Of a stretch of 64,000 nt of DNA, positions 1-7,708 are shown piece by piece. This DNA is from an uncultured Pelagibacteraceae bacterium. GTDB lineage: Bacteria; Pseudomonadota; Alphaproteobacteria; Pelagibacterales; Pelagibacteraceae. The stretch's first letter is position 1. Each line of letters opens with the position of its first letter. Position numbers and translations under genes: made by a program. The stretch spans positions 1 to 64,000 of the forward strand of contig CACHUY010000001.1 in assembly GCA_902583295.1 (NCBI GenBank), written 5' to 3'. The notes under the pieces were generated by a model. The model saw only the letters and a list, made by a program, of their open reading frames with translations, made no database searches and had not been told where the DNA came from.

Positions 1-195
1 TAACACATATCCGGGAAAGTATTTCTTTTTCCTTTGAATTCTTTTACCTCTTTTTACCTCGGTAACATCATGAGTTGGAACAACGATTTCCTCAAATTTT
101 TCACTTATTTTAGCTTTATCTGCTTCTTCTTTGATTAATGAAGCAACTTTATTTTCAAAACTAGAATGAGATTGAACAATGTACCAATTTTTCAT
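1..195 (-). CDS. nusG: Transcription termination/antitermination protein NusG (N-terminal part)
   Basis: The first 65 codons of NusG are present; the gene runs off the left edge. The translation begins MKNWYIVQSHSSFENKV, the typical start of the NusG NGN domain that binds RNA polymerase beta'. Its ATG overlaps the secE stop codon by one base (TAATG), so the two are translationally coupled. The order tuf, tRNA-Trp, secE, nusG is the conserved bacterial arrangement upstream of rplKAJL-rpoBC. The gene was not in the ORF track because it is open at the edge. Confidence 0.94.
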   Translation of the reverse strand, partial: MKNWYIVQSHSSFENKVASLIKEEADKAKISEKFEEIVVPTHDVTEVKRGKRIQRKKKYFPGYVL

Positions 196-386
196 TAAAT
201 ACTCACTTTAAGTAAAAGTTCTAAGAAAAACTTTAAAACTTGATCTAAAAGTAAGAAAAACAGAGACATCACCACAGCCATAGCAAATACCATCAAGGCA
301 CCTTGCAAAGTCTCTTTCCAAGTTGGCCAAGTAACTTTGAATGCCTCTTGTTTTACTTCTTGAATAAATTTTATTGGGTTTTTCAT
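195..386 (-). CDS. secE: Preprotein translocase subunit SecE
   Basis: This 63-aa protein is the short, single-span bacterial form of SecE, the clamp subunit of the SecYEG channel. The first ~25 residues contain the amphipathic helix with the EVKQEAFKVTWPTWKET motif that lies along the membrane, followed by one transmembrane helix (about residues 29-57). It sits between tRNA-Trp and nusG, its usual neighbours. A shadow ORF on the other strand (303..500) is not a gene. Confidence 0.96.
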   Translation of the reverse strand: MKNPIKFIQEVKQEAFKVTWPTWKETLQGALMVFAMAVVMSLFFLLLDQVLKFFLELLLKVSI

Positions 387-403
387 ACTTTTTTAGCTCT
401 AAT

Positions 404-479
404 TGGCAGGAGCGGAGGGACTCGAACCCTCAGCCTCCGGTTTTGGAGACCGGCGCTCTACCAATTGAGCTACACTCCT
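404..479 (-). tRNA. tRNA-Trp (CCA)
   Basis: A full cloverleaf reads leftward, with a 7-bp acceptor stem (AGGAGTG/CGCTCCT), the TTCGAGTC T-loop, anticodon loop CTCCAAA giving anticodon CCA, and an encoded 3' CCA. It lies between tuf and secE and is probably excised from their common transcript. Confidence 0.97.
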
Positions 480-489
480 ATTTATAGAG

Positions 490-1680
490 TTACTCTATAA
501 TTTTAGTTACTACTCCTGCTCCAACAGTTCTTCCACCTTCACGAATAGCAAAATTTAATTTTTCGGCCATTGCAATCGGTGTAATTAATTTAACTGTGAA
601 TTTAGCATCGTCACCTGGCATAACCATTTCAGTTCCAGCTGGTAATTCTACTTCACCTGTTACATCTGTTGTTCTAAAATAAAACTGCGGTCTGTATTTA
701 GTAAAGAAAGGAGTGTGTCTTCCACCCTCATCTTTTTTAAGTACATATGCTTGGGCTTCAAATTTAGTGTGTGGGGTAATTGACCCAGGTTTACAAAGTA
801 CTTGACCTCTTTCGATATCATCTCTTTCTATACCTCTCAATAAAATTCCAACATTATCGCCCGCTTCACCTGTATCTAAAAGCTTTCTAAACATTTCAAC
901 ACCAGTACAAACTGATTTTTTTGTTTCTTTGATCCCAACGATTTCAACTTCTTCACCAGTTTTAATCACACCTGATTCAACTCTACCAGTTGCAACTGTT
1001 CCTCTACCAGAAATTGAAAATACATCCTCAACAGGCATTAGGAAAGGCTTGTCTACTTCTCTAGCCGGTTGTGGGATATGTTCATCAACAGCTTTCATTA
1101 ATTCTAAAATTGAATTTTTTCCAATTTCGTCATCTCTTCCTTCAACAGCTGCTAAAGCAGAACCTTTAACGATTGGTGTTTTATCACCAGGGTATTTATA
1201 AGAAGTTAAAAGTTCTTTTATTTCTTCTTCTACAAGTTCAATCATTTCTTTATCGTCAACTTGATCAACTTTATTTAGATAAACAACAATTGCTGGAATA
1301 CCAACTTGTCTGCCTAAGAGAATATGTTCTCTAGTTTGTGGCATTGGGCCGTCTGCAGCGTTTACAACTAAAATCGCACCATCCATTTGTGCTGCACCAG
1401 TAATCATATTTTTTACATAGTCAGCGTGACCTGGACAATCTACGTGAGCATAGTGTCTCTTTTCAGTTTCATACTCCACGTGAGCGGTTGAAATTGTTAT
1501 TCCTCTTTCTTTTTCCTCTGGCGCTTTATCAATTTGATCGTAAGCAACAGCAGTTCCACCGCCTGCTTGTGCTAATACATTTGTGATTGCAGCAGTAAGA
1601 GTTGTTTTACCATGGTCGACATGACCAATAGTCCCAATGTTACAGTGGGGTTTATTTCTTACAAATTTTTCTTTCGACAT
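490..1680 (-). CDS. tuf: Elongation factor Tu
   Basis: The 396-aa protein is full-length EF-Tu, the GTPase that delivers aminoacyl-tRNA to the ribosome. The G1 motif GHVDHGKTT lies near residue 19, the G3 motif DCPGHAD near 81 and the G4 motif NKVD near 136. The beta-barrel domains 2 and 3 follow, ending in [11 protein letters not shown]. It is flanked by tRNA-Gly upstream and tRNA-Trp downstream, so tRNA processing should release its mRNA. The several ORFs on the opposite strand are shadows. Confidence 0.99.
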   Translation of the reverse strand: MSKEKFVRNKPHCNIGTIGHVDHGKTTLTAAITNVLAQAGGGTAVAYDQIDKAPEEKERGITISTAHVEYETEKRHYAHVDCPGHADYVKNMITGAAQMDGAILVVNAADGPMPQTREHILLGRQVGIPAIVVYLNKVDQVDDKEMIELVEEEIKELLTSYKYPGDKTPIVKGSALAAVEGRDDEIGKNSILELMKAVDEHIPQPAREVDKPFLMPVEDVFSISGRGTVATGRVESGVIKTGEEVEIVGIKETKKSVCTGVEMFRKLLDTGEAGDNVGILLRGIERDDIERGQVLCKPGSITPHTKFEAQAYVLKKDEGGRHTPFFTKYRPQFYFRTTDVTGEVELPAGTEMVMPGDDAKFTVKLITPIAMAEKLNFAIREGGRTVGAGVVTKIIE

Positions 1681-1726
1681 TACTTTTTTACCTCAGTTTT
1701 ATTTGTTTCATTACTAATTTTTATCT

Positions 1727-1800
1727 TGGAGCGGGTAAAGGGAATCGAACCCTTACATCCAGCTTGGAAGGCTAGCGTTCTACCATTGAACTACACCCGC
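1727..1800 (-). tRNA. tRNA-Gly (TCC)
   Basis: The cloverleaf reads leftward, with acceptor stem GCGGGTG, D-arm AGTTCAATGGTAGAAC, anticodon loop CTTCCAA (anticodon TCC), T-arm GGGTTCGATTCCC and an encoded CCA. It lies about 46 nt upstream of the tuf start codon in the tRNA-Tyr/tRNA-Gly/tuf run. Confidence 0.97.
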
Positions 1801-1846
1801 ACAACCCCAAGAGTAACACTCCATTGCCACTTAAAATTCTACTGAA

Positions 1847-1932
1847 TGGTGGAGGGGGAAAGATTCGAACTTTCGAAGACCGAAGTCAACGGGTTTACAG
1901 CCCGCCCCATTTGACCGCTCTGGAACCCCTCC
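1847..1932 (-). tRNA. tRNA-Tyr (GTA)
   Basis: This is an 86-nt class II tRNA with a long variable arm. The acceptor stem is GGAGGGG/CCCCTCC, the anticodon loop CTGTAAA gives GTA, and the 3' CCA is encoded. It is the first gene of the leftward tRNA-tuf unit. A short GGGGA/TCCCC hairpin lies just upstream in the leader (about 1935-1950). Confidence 0.96.
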
Positions 1933-1978
1933 TATGGGGAAGTGTCCCCTGTTCAATAAAGCTTCAAACAACATGCGT

Positions 1979-2006
1979 TTTATATATTTTATTTATGCAA
2001 ATGCAA
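1979..2006 (-). promoter_or_regulatory. Putative sigma-70 promoter of the tRNA-Tyr/tRNA-Gly/tuf unit
   Basis: Read on the minus strand there is a -35-like TTGCAT (2001-2006), a 16-nt spacer and a -10-like TATAAA (1979-1984), about 46 bp upstream of tRNA-Tyr. It lies in the only gap between the divergent rlmB and tRNA-Tyr. This is assigned by motif and position only. Confidence 0.5.
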
Positions 2007-2060
2007 CACGTGATTTAATAGGCAAATATTCATAAAAACGTGTAAAACTCATGATAATTT

Positions 2061-2804
2061 ATGAACAAATCCTCTTTTTTTATAGTTGGTCAGCACGCTG
2101 TTATTGAAGCTCTCCGAAACCCACAAAGAAAGGTTTTAAGAGTATTTTTAACTGAAGAAGCAAAAAAAAATATTCACAGAAAAAACCAAAATAAAAATCT
2201 TTTAGAAGACGTTAAAGTTTATTTTAAATCAAAAAAAGAGCTGGATAAATATTCATCTAAAGAACAGTTAATGCATAATGGGTATGTTGCTGAGGTAGAA
2301 CGTCTAGATCAACCTGATCTTAAAAAATTTATAAAAGATAAAAATAATCTTACATTTGTTTGTTTGGATGAAGTAACAGACCCAAGAAATATTGGTTCTT
2401 TAATTAGGAGTGCAGCATCATTTAAAATTGATGGTTTAATTATAAAAGAAAGACATTTTCCAAGTGATAGCAAGTTAATGTACAAGTCCGCTAGCGGATG
2501 TATGGAGCATTTAAATATTTTTGAAGTATCTAATATAAATTCAACACTTAAAAATTTAAGAGAAAAAAATTTTTGGGTTTATGGTTTTGATGCGAGAGGT
2601 GAAAAGAATTTTACAGACATCAAGTGGGAAGGAAATAATATTTTATTATTTGGATCTGAGGGTTTTGGTATGAGGCAACATACTGGTAAATATGCCGATT
2701 TCTTTGTTAAAATAAATATTAATGATAAGATTGAAAGCTTAAATATTTCTAATAGTGCGGCTATTGTCTTTCATCATTTAAGTTATATTAAAAAAAAGAG
2801 TTGA
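2061..2804 (+). CDS. rlmB: 23S rRNA (guanosine-2'-O)-methyltransferase RlmB-like (SpoU/TrmH family)
   Basis: The 247-aa protein has an N-terminal ribosomal-L30e-like substrate-binding domain (FFIVGQHAVIEALRN) and a C-terminal SPOUT methyltransferase domain. The three SpoU motifs are visible: LDEVTDPRNIGSLIRSA near residue 100, LLFGSEGFGMR near 193 and ESLNISNSAAIVFH near the C-terminus. The length and the GQHAVIEAL opening fit RlmB, which methylates G2251 of 23S rRNA, although another TrmH-family target is possible. It is transcribed toward tRNA-Thr. Confidence 0.88.
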   Translation: MNKSSFFIVGQHAVIEALRNPQRKVLRVFLTEEAKKNIHRKNQNKNLLEDVKVYFKSKKELDKYSSKEQLMHNGYVAEVERLDQPDLKKFIKDKNNLTFVCLDEVTDPRNIGSLIRSAASFKIDGLIIKERHFPSDSKLMYKSASGCMEHLNIFEVSNINSTLKNLREKNFWVYGFDARGEKNFTDIKWEGNNILLFGSEGFGMRQHTGKYADFFVKININDKIESLNISNSAAIVFHHLSYIKKKS

Positions 2805-2837
2805 TTATTGAATAAATAGTTAATAATTATTGCGCAT

Positions 2838-2913
2838 GCCCTTGTAGCTCAGTTGGTAGAGCAATTGATTTGTAATCAATAGGTCCGCGGTTCGAATCCG
2901 TGCGGGGGCACCA
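2838..2913 (+). tRNA. tRNA-Thr (TGT)
   Basis: The 76-nt cloverleaf has D-arm AGCTCAGTTGGTAGAGC, anticodon loop TTTGTAA (anticodon TGT), T-arm CGGTTCGAATCCG and an encoded CCA. The acceptor stem includes two T-G pairs. It lies 33 nt after rlmB on the same strand. Confidence 0.96.
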
Positions 2914-2933
2914 TCACTCAACTAAATCAACAT

Positions 2934-3515
2934 TTATAATTTTTTATCATTTAGCTTAGTCATAGCTTTTCCAGGGGAAAAAGTATAATCATTGTCATCC
3001 ATTAATTTTCCACTTCCATCATAAAGTTTCCAATTAAATTTTACTTTATCTTTTTGCTTCTTACCTAATTTTAAAATAGTCAATTCTATTTTTCTTGGCT
3101 TACCACCTGAAGCACCTTTAAATGATCTGGTCTCACCTTCTTTCCAAACTCCTAAAGGAAATTTACATCCATTTTTTATTACTCTTCCTCCACGTCTACT
3201 ATCCCAAACTCTACCAATACACTGTCCATCATTAGTGACTGAAAATAACTGTGTTTTTAATCCGCTTTGACCTTTTCTTGTTCTTTTATATACTTTTATT
3301 GTTTTTCCGGTTTGAGGATTTTTCCAATCCTCAGGTCCAACTATTTTTTTTCTTTTCTTTTCACCAAATATCAAATTAGCATTAGTAAATTTAATTTCTG
3401 TATCTTCTCTTATTTCACCGCCAGTGAAGAGCTCTAAAGGAATAAATCTTTCAGCAGCTGATACCGGAATAATCCACAACAAACCCAAAACCACTATCCC
3501 TAAAAATTTTTTCAT
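2934..3515 (-). CDS. Secreted protein of unknown function
   Basis: I do not recognise this protein. I prefer the start at 3515 (MKKFLGIVVLGLLW) to the ORF-track start ten codons upstream, because it gives a clean signal peptide ending near PVSAAE. It also leaves the upstream small ORF non-overlapping. The mature part (~170 aa) is basic and rich in predicted beta strands, with paired cysteines in GQCIG and NGCKF. No catalytic motif is obvious. It is the last gene of the leftward nadK-PhyH-GST unit and ends convergently with tRNA-Thr. Confidence 0.75.
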   Translation of the reverse strand: MKKFLGIVVLGLLWIIPVSAAERFIPLELFTGGEIREDTEIKFTNANLIFGEKKRKKIVGPEDWKNPQTGKTIKVYKRTRKGQSGLKTQLFSVTNDGQCIGRVWDSRRGGRVIKNGCKFPLGVWKEGETRSFKGASGGKPRKIELTILKLGKKQKDKVKFNWKLYDGSGKLMDDNDYTFSPGKAMTKLNDKKL

Positions 3516-3520
3516 GAGTC

Positions 3521-3658
3521 TTACCACGCTGTTAGTTTCAAGCATCTAGATACGTCTTCAATACGAACATAACAACCTAAGAATGACATAATTTTAAATG
3601 AAAAAAAACCAACTACTAAGACAATTACTACAAGGGCGACTGGATGGATTTTTTTCAT
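3521..3658 (-). CDS. Predicted 45-aa single-span membrane protein
   Basis: This ORF is too short for the supplied track. It reads MKKIHPVALVVIVLVVGFFSF, then a short polar tail ending LKLTAW. Residues 7-27 form one clear hydrophobic helix after a basic N-terminus, so it is an inner-membrane peptide or uncleaved anchor. The ATG lies 2 nt after the GST stop codon, and its own stop lies 5 nt before the preferred start of the next gene. That operon-like tiling is the main support. The function is unknown. Confidence 0.6.
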   Translation of the reverse strand: MKKIHPVALVVIVLVVGFFSFKIMSFLGCYVRIEDVSRCLKLTAW

Positions 3659-3660
3659 TA

Positions 3661-4347
3661 TCAAGTCTTATTTACACCAGTTGGATGAGCTACTCCATCA
3701 ATCACTAACTTTGGTTCAACACCTACATCAATTAATTGAGGTCTTGAATTTAGATAAGATTTAACAGTTTCTATCGACTCAATATCTTCAATAAATTTTT
3801 CAAGTCTTGGAAATTGATTTATTAGTTTTGGATCAAGTAACTTAGATAAATCTAAATGATGATATACGGCAAAATCACACGCATGTGGCTTGTCATCTAC
3901 ATAAAACTTTTTGTCATTGTATTTTAAAGCTCTATCCAGATCCTCAAATCTAGAATTTAAAAAAGGTATCATATCCTCACGTTTCTTTTTAAAACGATCC
4001 CCAACTGAAAAATTTATAGTAGGATTAAGAGGCATAAATAATTCTTGTGCACTCTGCATTACTGCATTTGCTTTAGCATTTACTATTGGATCAAATATTT
4101 CTATACCTGCAATTTTTTCGATGAAGTTTAGTATTGCAATGCTCTGGCAAATTTCATGCTTTTGATCTACTACAAGCATTGGCAGTTGTCTAAATGGTAC
4201 TTTTGATTTTATTTCAGACCATTCTTTTCCATAGTAATCCCATGACATTATATCGTCATATTTAAGCTTGGTATAATGAAGAAGAAGTCTTGGAGCTTCT
4301 GCTAAAGCTCTCATTTTAAAATATACTAACTCTAATTTATGTTTCAT
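3661..4347 (-). CDS. Glutathione S-transferase family protein
   Basis: The 228-aa protein has a thioredoxin-fold N-terminus (LELVYFKMRALAEAPRLLLHY). The cis-proline region is LPMLVVDQ, and the glutathione-contact motif QSIAILNFIEK is near residue 70. An all-helical C-terminal domain with a CDFAVYHHLDL segment follows. The layout resembles Sigma-type GSTs, in which Tyr near position 9 is catalytic. The substrate cannot be told from sequence. It is translated just after the PhyH gene (2-nt gap). Confidence 0.85.
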   Translation of the reverse strand: MKHKLELVYFKMRALAEAPRLLLHYTKLKYDDIMSWDYYGKEWSEIKSKVPFRQLPMLVVDQKHEICQSIAILNFIEKIAGIEIFDPIVNAKANAVMQSAQELFMPLNPTINFSVGDRFKKKREDMIPFLNSRFEDLDRALKYNDKKFYVDDKPHACDFAVYHHLDLSKLLDPKLINQFPRLEKFIEDIESIETVKSYLNSRPQLIDVGVEPKLVIDGVAHPTGVNKT

Positions 4348-4349
4348 GG

Positions 4350-5234
4350 TTATTTTTTTTGTAGTTCGTAAATAGAAACATAATGTTTTTTCTTAGGCAA
4401 TGGAATTATAGTTGGAACTTTAGTTAATCTTGGTTTTAAAGACTTTTTTCCAACAATAATATTTTTATTATAATTTTCTAAGTTAACTTCAGGATGAGGG
4501 TTTCCATCATTAATTAACGGCCAAGCATCACATGCTCTATAACCAAAAAGAATTAAAGGTCTTGAACTTTTCATTTGATTGCTACCAGATCCATGAACAG
4601 ATCTGCAATGAAAAAAAACAACTGTTCCAGCAGTTCCTGTAATTGAAATACTATTATCAACTCCAATTTTGTTCTTACTTGTATCAATTTTTCCAACAAA
4701 AAAGTTTTCATTACTATGATGGCTATATAGTTTTTTTGTGTGCGAATTTTTTATTATTTTAAGAGGTCCATTTTTTTCTGTGCAATCGTCTAAATAAATA
4801 CCAACAGTTACCAAATCATCATTAGTATGAGGATAAAAAGCCCAATCTTGATGCCACCCAACCTCGCTTCCTTTTTTCTTATTTGGAAGCTTAAAATTTA
4901 ATTTCCCCAAATGAAATCTTACTGATCCACCTATCAGTTTTTTAACTATTGATATTATTTTTTTATTTCTAGACAAATCATAAAAAATTTTATGTCTGTT
5001 TTGAGGATTATTAAGTCTTAAAATTTCTTTATTTTTTGAAGAATCGGAGTTGTAAACAAAATGATAATTATCATAAGTTTGGGTTCCATTTGTAACCTTC
5101 TTTTTATTTTTTTGTTTATCTTGAGCTACAACCTCATTTACGACTTTATTTATCTTATCTATCATTTTTTTATCAATTAAATTTTTTTTTAAAAGATAAC
5201 CATTTTTTTTAAAAAAGATTTGGTCTGTATCCAT
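4350..5234 (-). CDS. Phytanoyl-CoA dioxygenase (PhyH) family Fe(II)/2-oxoglutarate oxygenase
   Basis: This 294-aa protein has the double-stranded beta-helix pattern of PhyH-type oxygenases. The HxD iron-binding pair is in GWHQDWAFYP (about residue 125). The distal histidine is in CRSVHGSGSN, and a 2-oxoglutarate-binding Arg follows in SSRPLILFGYR. Family members hydroxylate small substrates, including some osmolytes; the substrate here is unknown. It lies 5 nt downstream of nadK on the same strand. Confidence 0.87.
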   Translation of the reverse strand: MDTDQIFFKKNGYLLKKNLIDKKMIDKINKVVNEVVAQDKQKNKKKVTNGTQTYDNYHFVYNSDSSKNKEILRLNNPQNRHKIFYDLSRNKKIISIVKKLIGGSVRFHLGKLNFKLPNKKKGSEVGWHQDWAFYPHTNDDLVTVGIYLDDCTEKNGPLKIIKNSHTKKLYSHHSNENFFVGKIDTSKNKIGVDNSISITGTAGTVVFFHCRSVHGSGSNQMKSSRPLILFGYRACDAWPLINDGNPHPEVNLENYNKNIIVGKKSLKPRLTKVPTIIPLPKKKHYVSIYELQKK

Positions 5235-5239
5235 TTGAT

Positions 5240-6010
5240 TTAGTTTGTTTCTCTTCTTAATTGCTCAATTTTAATTTTTTTTTGCAGACTTCTGTTTTTA
5301 TCATAAAGCAGATTAAACTTAATTTTGTTGTTAGTTTTAACCGTAATAGACTTTGCGTTTCTTACTTCAAGATTATCAGCAACCGCACTTATAGGCCTTT
5401 TAGCTGGGTTTAAATTAGTGATAGTAATTTTTGATTTATCATTAACAATTTTTCCTCTCCATCTTCTAGGTCTAAATGGGCTTATTGGAGAAATGGATAA
5501 TTTTTTTGAATTTAAACTTAAAATTGGACCATGAACTGATAAATTATAAGCAGTACTTCCTGCAGGAGTTGACACTAAAACACCATCTGAAACTAATTTT
5601 TTAATTATTTGTCTAGAACCTTGTTTAATCGATAATGAAGCTGCCTGTCTACTTTGTCTAAGAACAGATACCTCATTAATAGCGAGTGATTTTTTTGATT
5701 TATTATTTTTATTTTTAACTGTCATTTCTAAAGGAGAAATTGAAATCATATTGGCTTTTTTTAAATTTTTAATAATATTTTTTGAAGAAAATATATTCAT
5801 TAGAAAACCGTAATTTCCTGAATTAATTCCATAAAATTGTTTTTTTGAATTCTTATTTTTTTTTAATGTTTGAAGCATAAAACCATCACCCCCTATAACA
5901 ATTACCAGATTTGATTTTTTAAATTGATTAGCTTCAATTTTTTTGGTGAGAATATTTTTAATTCTAAGAGATTTTTTATTTTTATCTGAAATGATTTGAG
6001 TTTTATTCAC
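5240..6010 (-). CDS. nadK: NAD kinase
   Basis: The 256-aa protein phosphorylates NAD to NADP. The catalytic GGDG motif is in VIVIGGDGFML near residue 40. NYGFLMN and NEVSVLR follow, and the nucleotide-binding motif appears as STPAGSTAYNLS near residue 150. The only reasonable start is a GTG at 6010, since the next in-frame Met follows the GGDG motif. That GTG is only 4 nt from the encoded CCA of tRNA-Leu, so nadK must share the tRNA transcript and would be almost leaderless after tRNA processing. Confidence 0.92.
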   Translation of the reverse strand: MNKTQIISDKNKKSLRIKNILTKKIEANQFKKSNLVIVIGGDGFMLQTLKKNKNSKKQFYGINSGNYGFLMNIFSSKNIIKNLKKANMISISPLEMTVKNKNNKSKKSLAINEVSVLRQSRQAASLSIKQGSRQIIKKLVSDGVLVSTPAGSTAYNLSVHGPILSLNSKKLSISPISPFRPRRWRGKIVNDKSKITITNLNPAKRPISAVADNLEVRNAKSITVKTNNKIKFNLLYDKNRSLQKKIKIEQLRRETN

Positions 6011-6014
6011 TTAA

Positions 6015-6100
6015 TGGTGCCCTCGGCCAGACTCGAACTGGCACTCCGCAAGCGGCAAGGATTTTAAGTCCTTTGTGTCTACCAATTTCACCACGAGGGC
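6015..6100 (-). tRNA. tRNA-Leu (TAA), integration target
   Basis: The 86-nt class II tRNA has acceptor stem GCCCTCG/CGAGGGC, anticodon loop CTTAAAA (anticodon TAA), a long variable arm, T-arm CAGTTCGAGTCTG and an encoded CCA. It precedes nadK directly. Its 5' half (6060-6100, from the anticodon loop to the first base) is repeated at 7601-7641 with one mismatch, and 40 bp of it are repeated exactly at 9945-9984. This gene is therefore the apparent attachment site of the accessory elements to its right. Confidence 0.98.
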
Positions 6101-6116
6101 TCCTAGATTTTGCATT

Positions 6117-6144
6117 GTTATATCTGTATTTATTTATAACTCAA
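6117..6144 (-). promoter_or_regulatory. Putative promoter of tRNA-Leu / nadK unit
   Basis: On the minus strand there is TTGAGT (6139-6144), a 16-nt spacer and TATAAC (6117-6122), 16 nt before the first tRNA base. The same -35/-10 layout, with an identical 13-bp block around the -10, occurs at the same distance from the rightmost orphan tRNA copy (10001-10028). Confidence 0.65.
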
Positions 6145-6171
6145 GTCACCAAACAACTACAAGTATAAGTT

Positions 6172-6191
6172 TGTGTGGCCGGTGTGTGACT
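6172..6191. repeat. Element A left arm-type tandem repeat
   Basis: The sequence tgtgtggccggtgtgtgact consists of two TGTGTG-type units 11 bp apart. It starts 72 bp inside the left end and matches 17 of 20 bases at 7461-7480 near the right end of the same element. Paired direct repeats one helical turn apart are typical of arm sites bound by tyrosine integrases; that role is inferred. Confidence 0.6.
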
Positions 6192-6385
6192 ATGATTGAT
6201 CGAGGGGTCCCAAATGGAAGTCAAAATTAGCATTAATTATCGACCCCTATCCACCTCTTTTAAAAAAACCTTTAGATTATATTGCCTACTATACTTGGAT
6301 ATAAAGATAAGGTCCTAACAAATACTTTTTCATAAGTACCTAACCTAAAAAAATATTATAAAATTTTTATTTTTTAATTTAAAGA

Positions 6386-7309
6386 TTATTGAATTTCATT
6401 AGCTAAATGTGTCCAATAATTTTCTACATTTGGTTGATGAGAAATTCTATTTTTATCAAAAGCTAATAAACTTTTTTTAGCTCCAAAAATATATTTAATA
6501 CCAAATTTTATCTCTTTAGCATCTGGCGAATCAGATTCCGTTACTCCTGGTCTATAATCTATCAACTCGTAACTTGCAGTTAATGTAATTGGATAGTCTG
6601 AAAGTAAATATTCCATATTCACTAAATGAGAATTAGCCTCAGCCATATCATTAGCATTTTGATTATTATCTCTTCTGCCCTCTACTACATTGTAAGCATA
6701 ACCAGCTCTTAGATTTTCATCAAAATATTTTTGCAAATAATAATTATAATTAGTATTTGGATCATTAGTTGTAAAACCCTCAGTGTAATAATCATAAGCT
6801 CTTACTTCTCCAAATGATCCACCAATTCTTATTTTTTTATTATCAAAAAATTTGTTTGCTTGCACACCATAGAACCAAAAATGAGCATCATCATCCCGAT
6901 CATCTCCTCGATCCCTGTTTTCAGAATAATTTACGAATAATCCAAAATTTAGATGATTAAAATTTTTTTGTATGTTGATTTTATTGGATAATATGTGTCC
7001 AGTTGCATCATTATCATTCTTTTCCATTTGATAAGCCTCATAAGATAAATCGTACTGTCCTAATATATTCCCATCTAGAAAATTATTACTTAAAGATAGT
7101 TGTACTCTAGTGAATGGTTGGCCAGGATTTTTATTATCAACTTGACCATCATACTTAGTTTCTGCTTGTTCAACATGCAAATAGCCTTTAAGTAGGTTGT
7201 TTGCAGTTGCGTCAGTGAATGAGGATAATGAAGAAACTAGAAAAGTTATTAATAATAAAATAATATTTAATCTAAAATTATACGAAAATATTTTTTTTTC
7301 ACTGTGCAT
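6386..7309 (-). CDS. Putative outer-membrane beta-barrel protein (cargo of element A)
   Basis: The 307-aa protein has an N-terminal signal peptide (basic MHSEKKIFSYNFRLN, then a hydrophobic stretch to about residue 37). Many alternating-pattern, aromatic-rich strands follow, for example LGQYDLSYEAYQM, FGLFVNYSEN, FWFYGVQANKFF and ITLTASYELIDY, joined by Asp/Asn-rich loops. That pattern suggests a 10-14 strand outer-membrane barrel. The last strand (EIKFGIKYIFG) is followed by ~30 extra residues, so the barrel does not end at the C-terminus. I do not recognise a family. It is the only gene in element A. Confidence 0.68.
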   Translation of the reverse strand: MHSEKKIFSYNFRLNIILLLITFLVSSLSSFTDATANNLLKGYLHVEQAETKYDGQVDNKNPGQPFTRVQLSLSNNFLDGNILGQYDLSYEAYQMEKNDNDATGHILSNKINIQKNFNHLNFGLFVNYSENRDRGDDRDDDAHFWFYGVQANKFFDNKKIRIGGSFGEVRAYDYYTEGFTTNDPNTNYNYYLQKYFDENLRAGYAYNVVEGRRDNNQNANDMAEANSHLVNMEYLLSDYPITLTASYELIDYRPGVTESDSPDAKEIKFGIKYIFGAKKSLLAFDKNRISHQPNVENYWTHLANEIQ

Positions 7310-7460
7310 TAAAAATTAATAAAATAAATAAATTATTATTAAAATAAAATAAACTGCGACAATTTATTAGTCTTCTAAAGCTGAATCAATTATCCATTCT
7401 GAATGAATGACCTTTATGCTTACTCTTTATTTAAAATATCTTTATCTGTGAACCTAATAC

Positions 7461-7480
7461 TGTGTGGCTTATGTGTGACT
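7461..7480. repeat. Element A right arm-type tandem repeat
   Basis: The sequence tgtgtggcttatgtgtgact has the same 11-bp-period structure as 6172-6191 and matches 17 of 20 bases. It begins 140 bp before the first orphan tRNA-Leu copy. The surrounding 7310-7600 contains no gene. Confidence 0.6.
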
Positions 7481-7600
7481 TTCTTCTTCTTTTTATTTGT
7501 TTCCATACATAAATAAGTATGCAAACCTAAAAGTCTTTTAGTATCAATAGTTCTGGGTAGCTGTGGGCTGTTGAGACTAGAATTAAATTAACTCTATTTA

Positions 7601-7641
7601 GATTTTAAGTCCTTTTTGTCTACCAATTTCACCACGAGGGC
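7601..7641 (-). repeat. Orphan 5' half of tRNA-Leu (first copy, junction A/B)
   Basis: These 41 bp match 40 of 41 bases of 6060-6100, the part of tRNA-Leu from the anticodon loop to the 5' end. The 3' half is absent, so it cannot be a functional tRNA. It marks the junction between elements A and B. The promoter-equivalent region to its right is degenerate compared with the other two copies. Confidence 0.92.
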
Positions 7642-7708
7642 ATTAATGAATTTCATGAGTATTTATGCTAATATTTATAATTGAACAAGTTTAATAAGTA
7701 AATTTTTT

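Larger units (their letters stand above)
6060..7600. mobile_element. tRNA-Leu mini-element A (~1.5 kb, no integrase)
   Basis: The segment lies between the anticodon region of the intact tRNA-Leu and the same point in the first orphan 5' tRNA copy. It holds the promoter now serving tRNA-Leu, matched 11-bp-period tandem repeats near each end (6172 and 7461), and one gene encoding an outer-membrane beta-barrel protein. The left non-coding part (6192-6385) includes a 7-bp inverted repeat (AGGGGTC at 6203, GACCCCT at 6242). The right non-coding part (7310-7600) has the arm repeats and a GAGACT motif 29 bp before the tRNA copy. No recombinase ORF is visible, so movement would need a helper. This is inferred from structure. 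Confidence 0.72.

Noticed and set aside
7601-7641. A second functional tRNA-Leu gene
   Set aside because: Only the 5' half to the anticodon loop is present; the variable arm, T-arm and CCA are missing, so it is a recombination scar. The same holds for 9945-9984.
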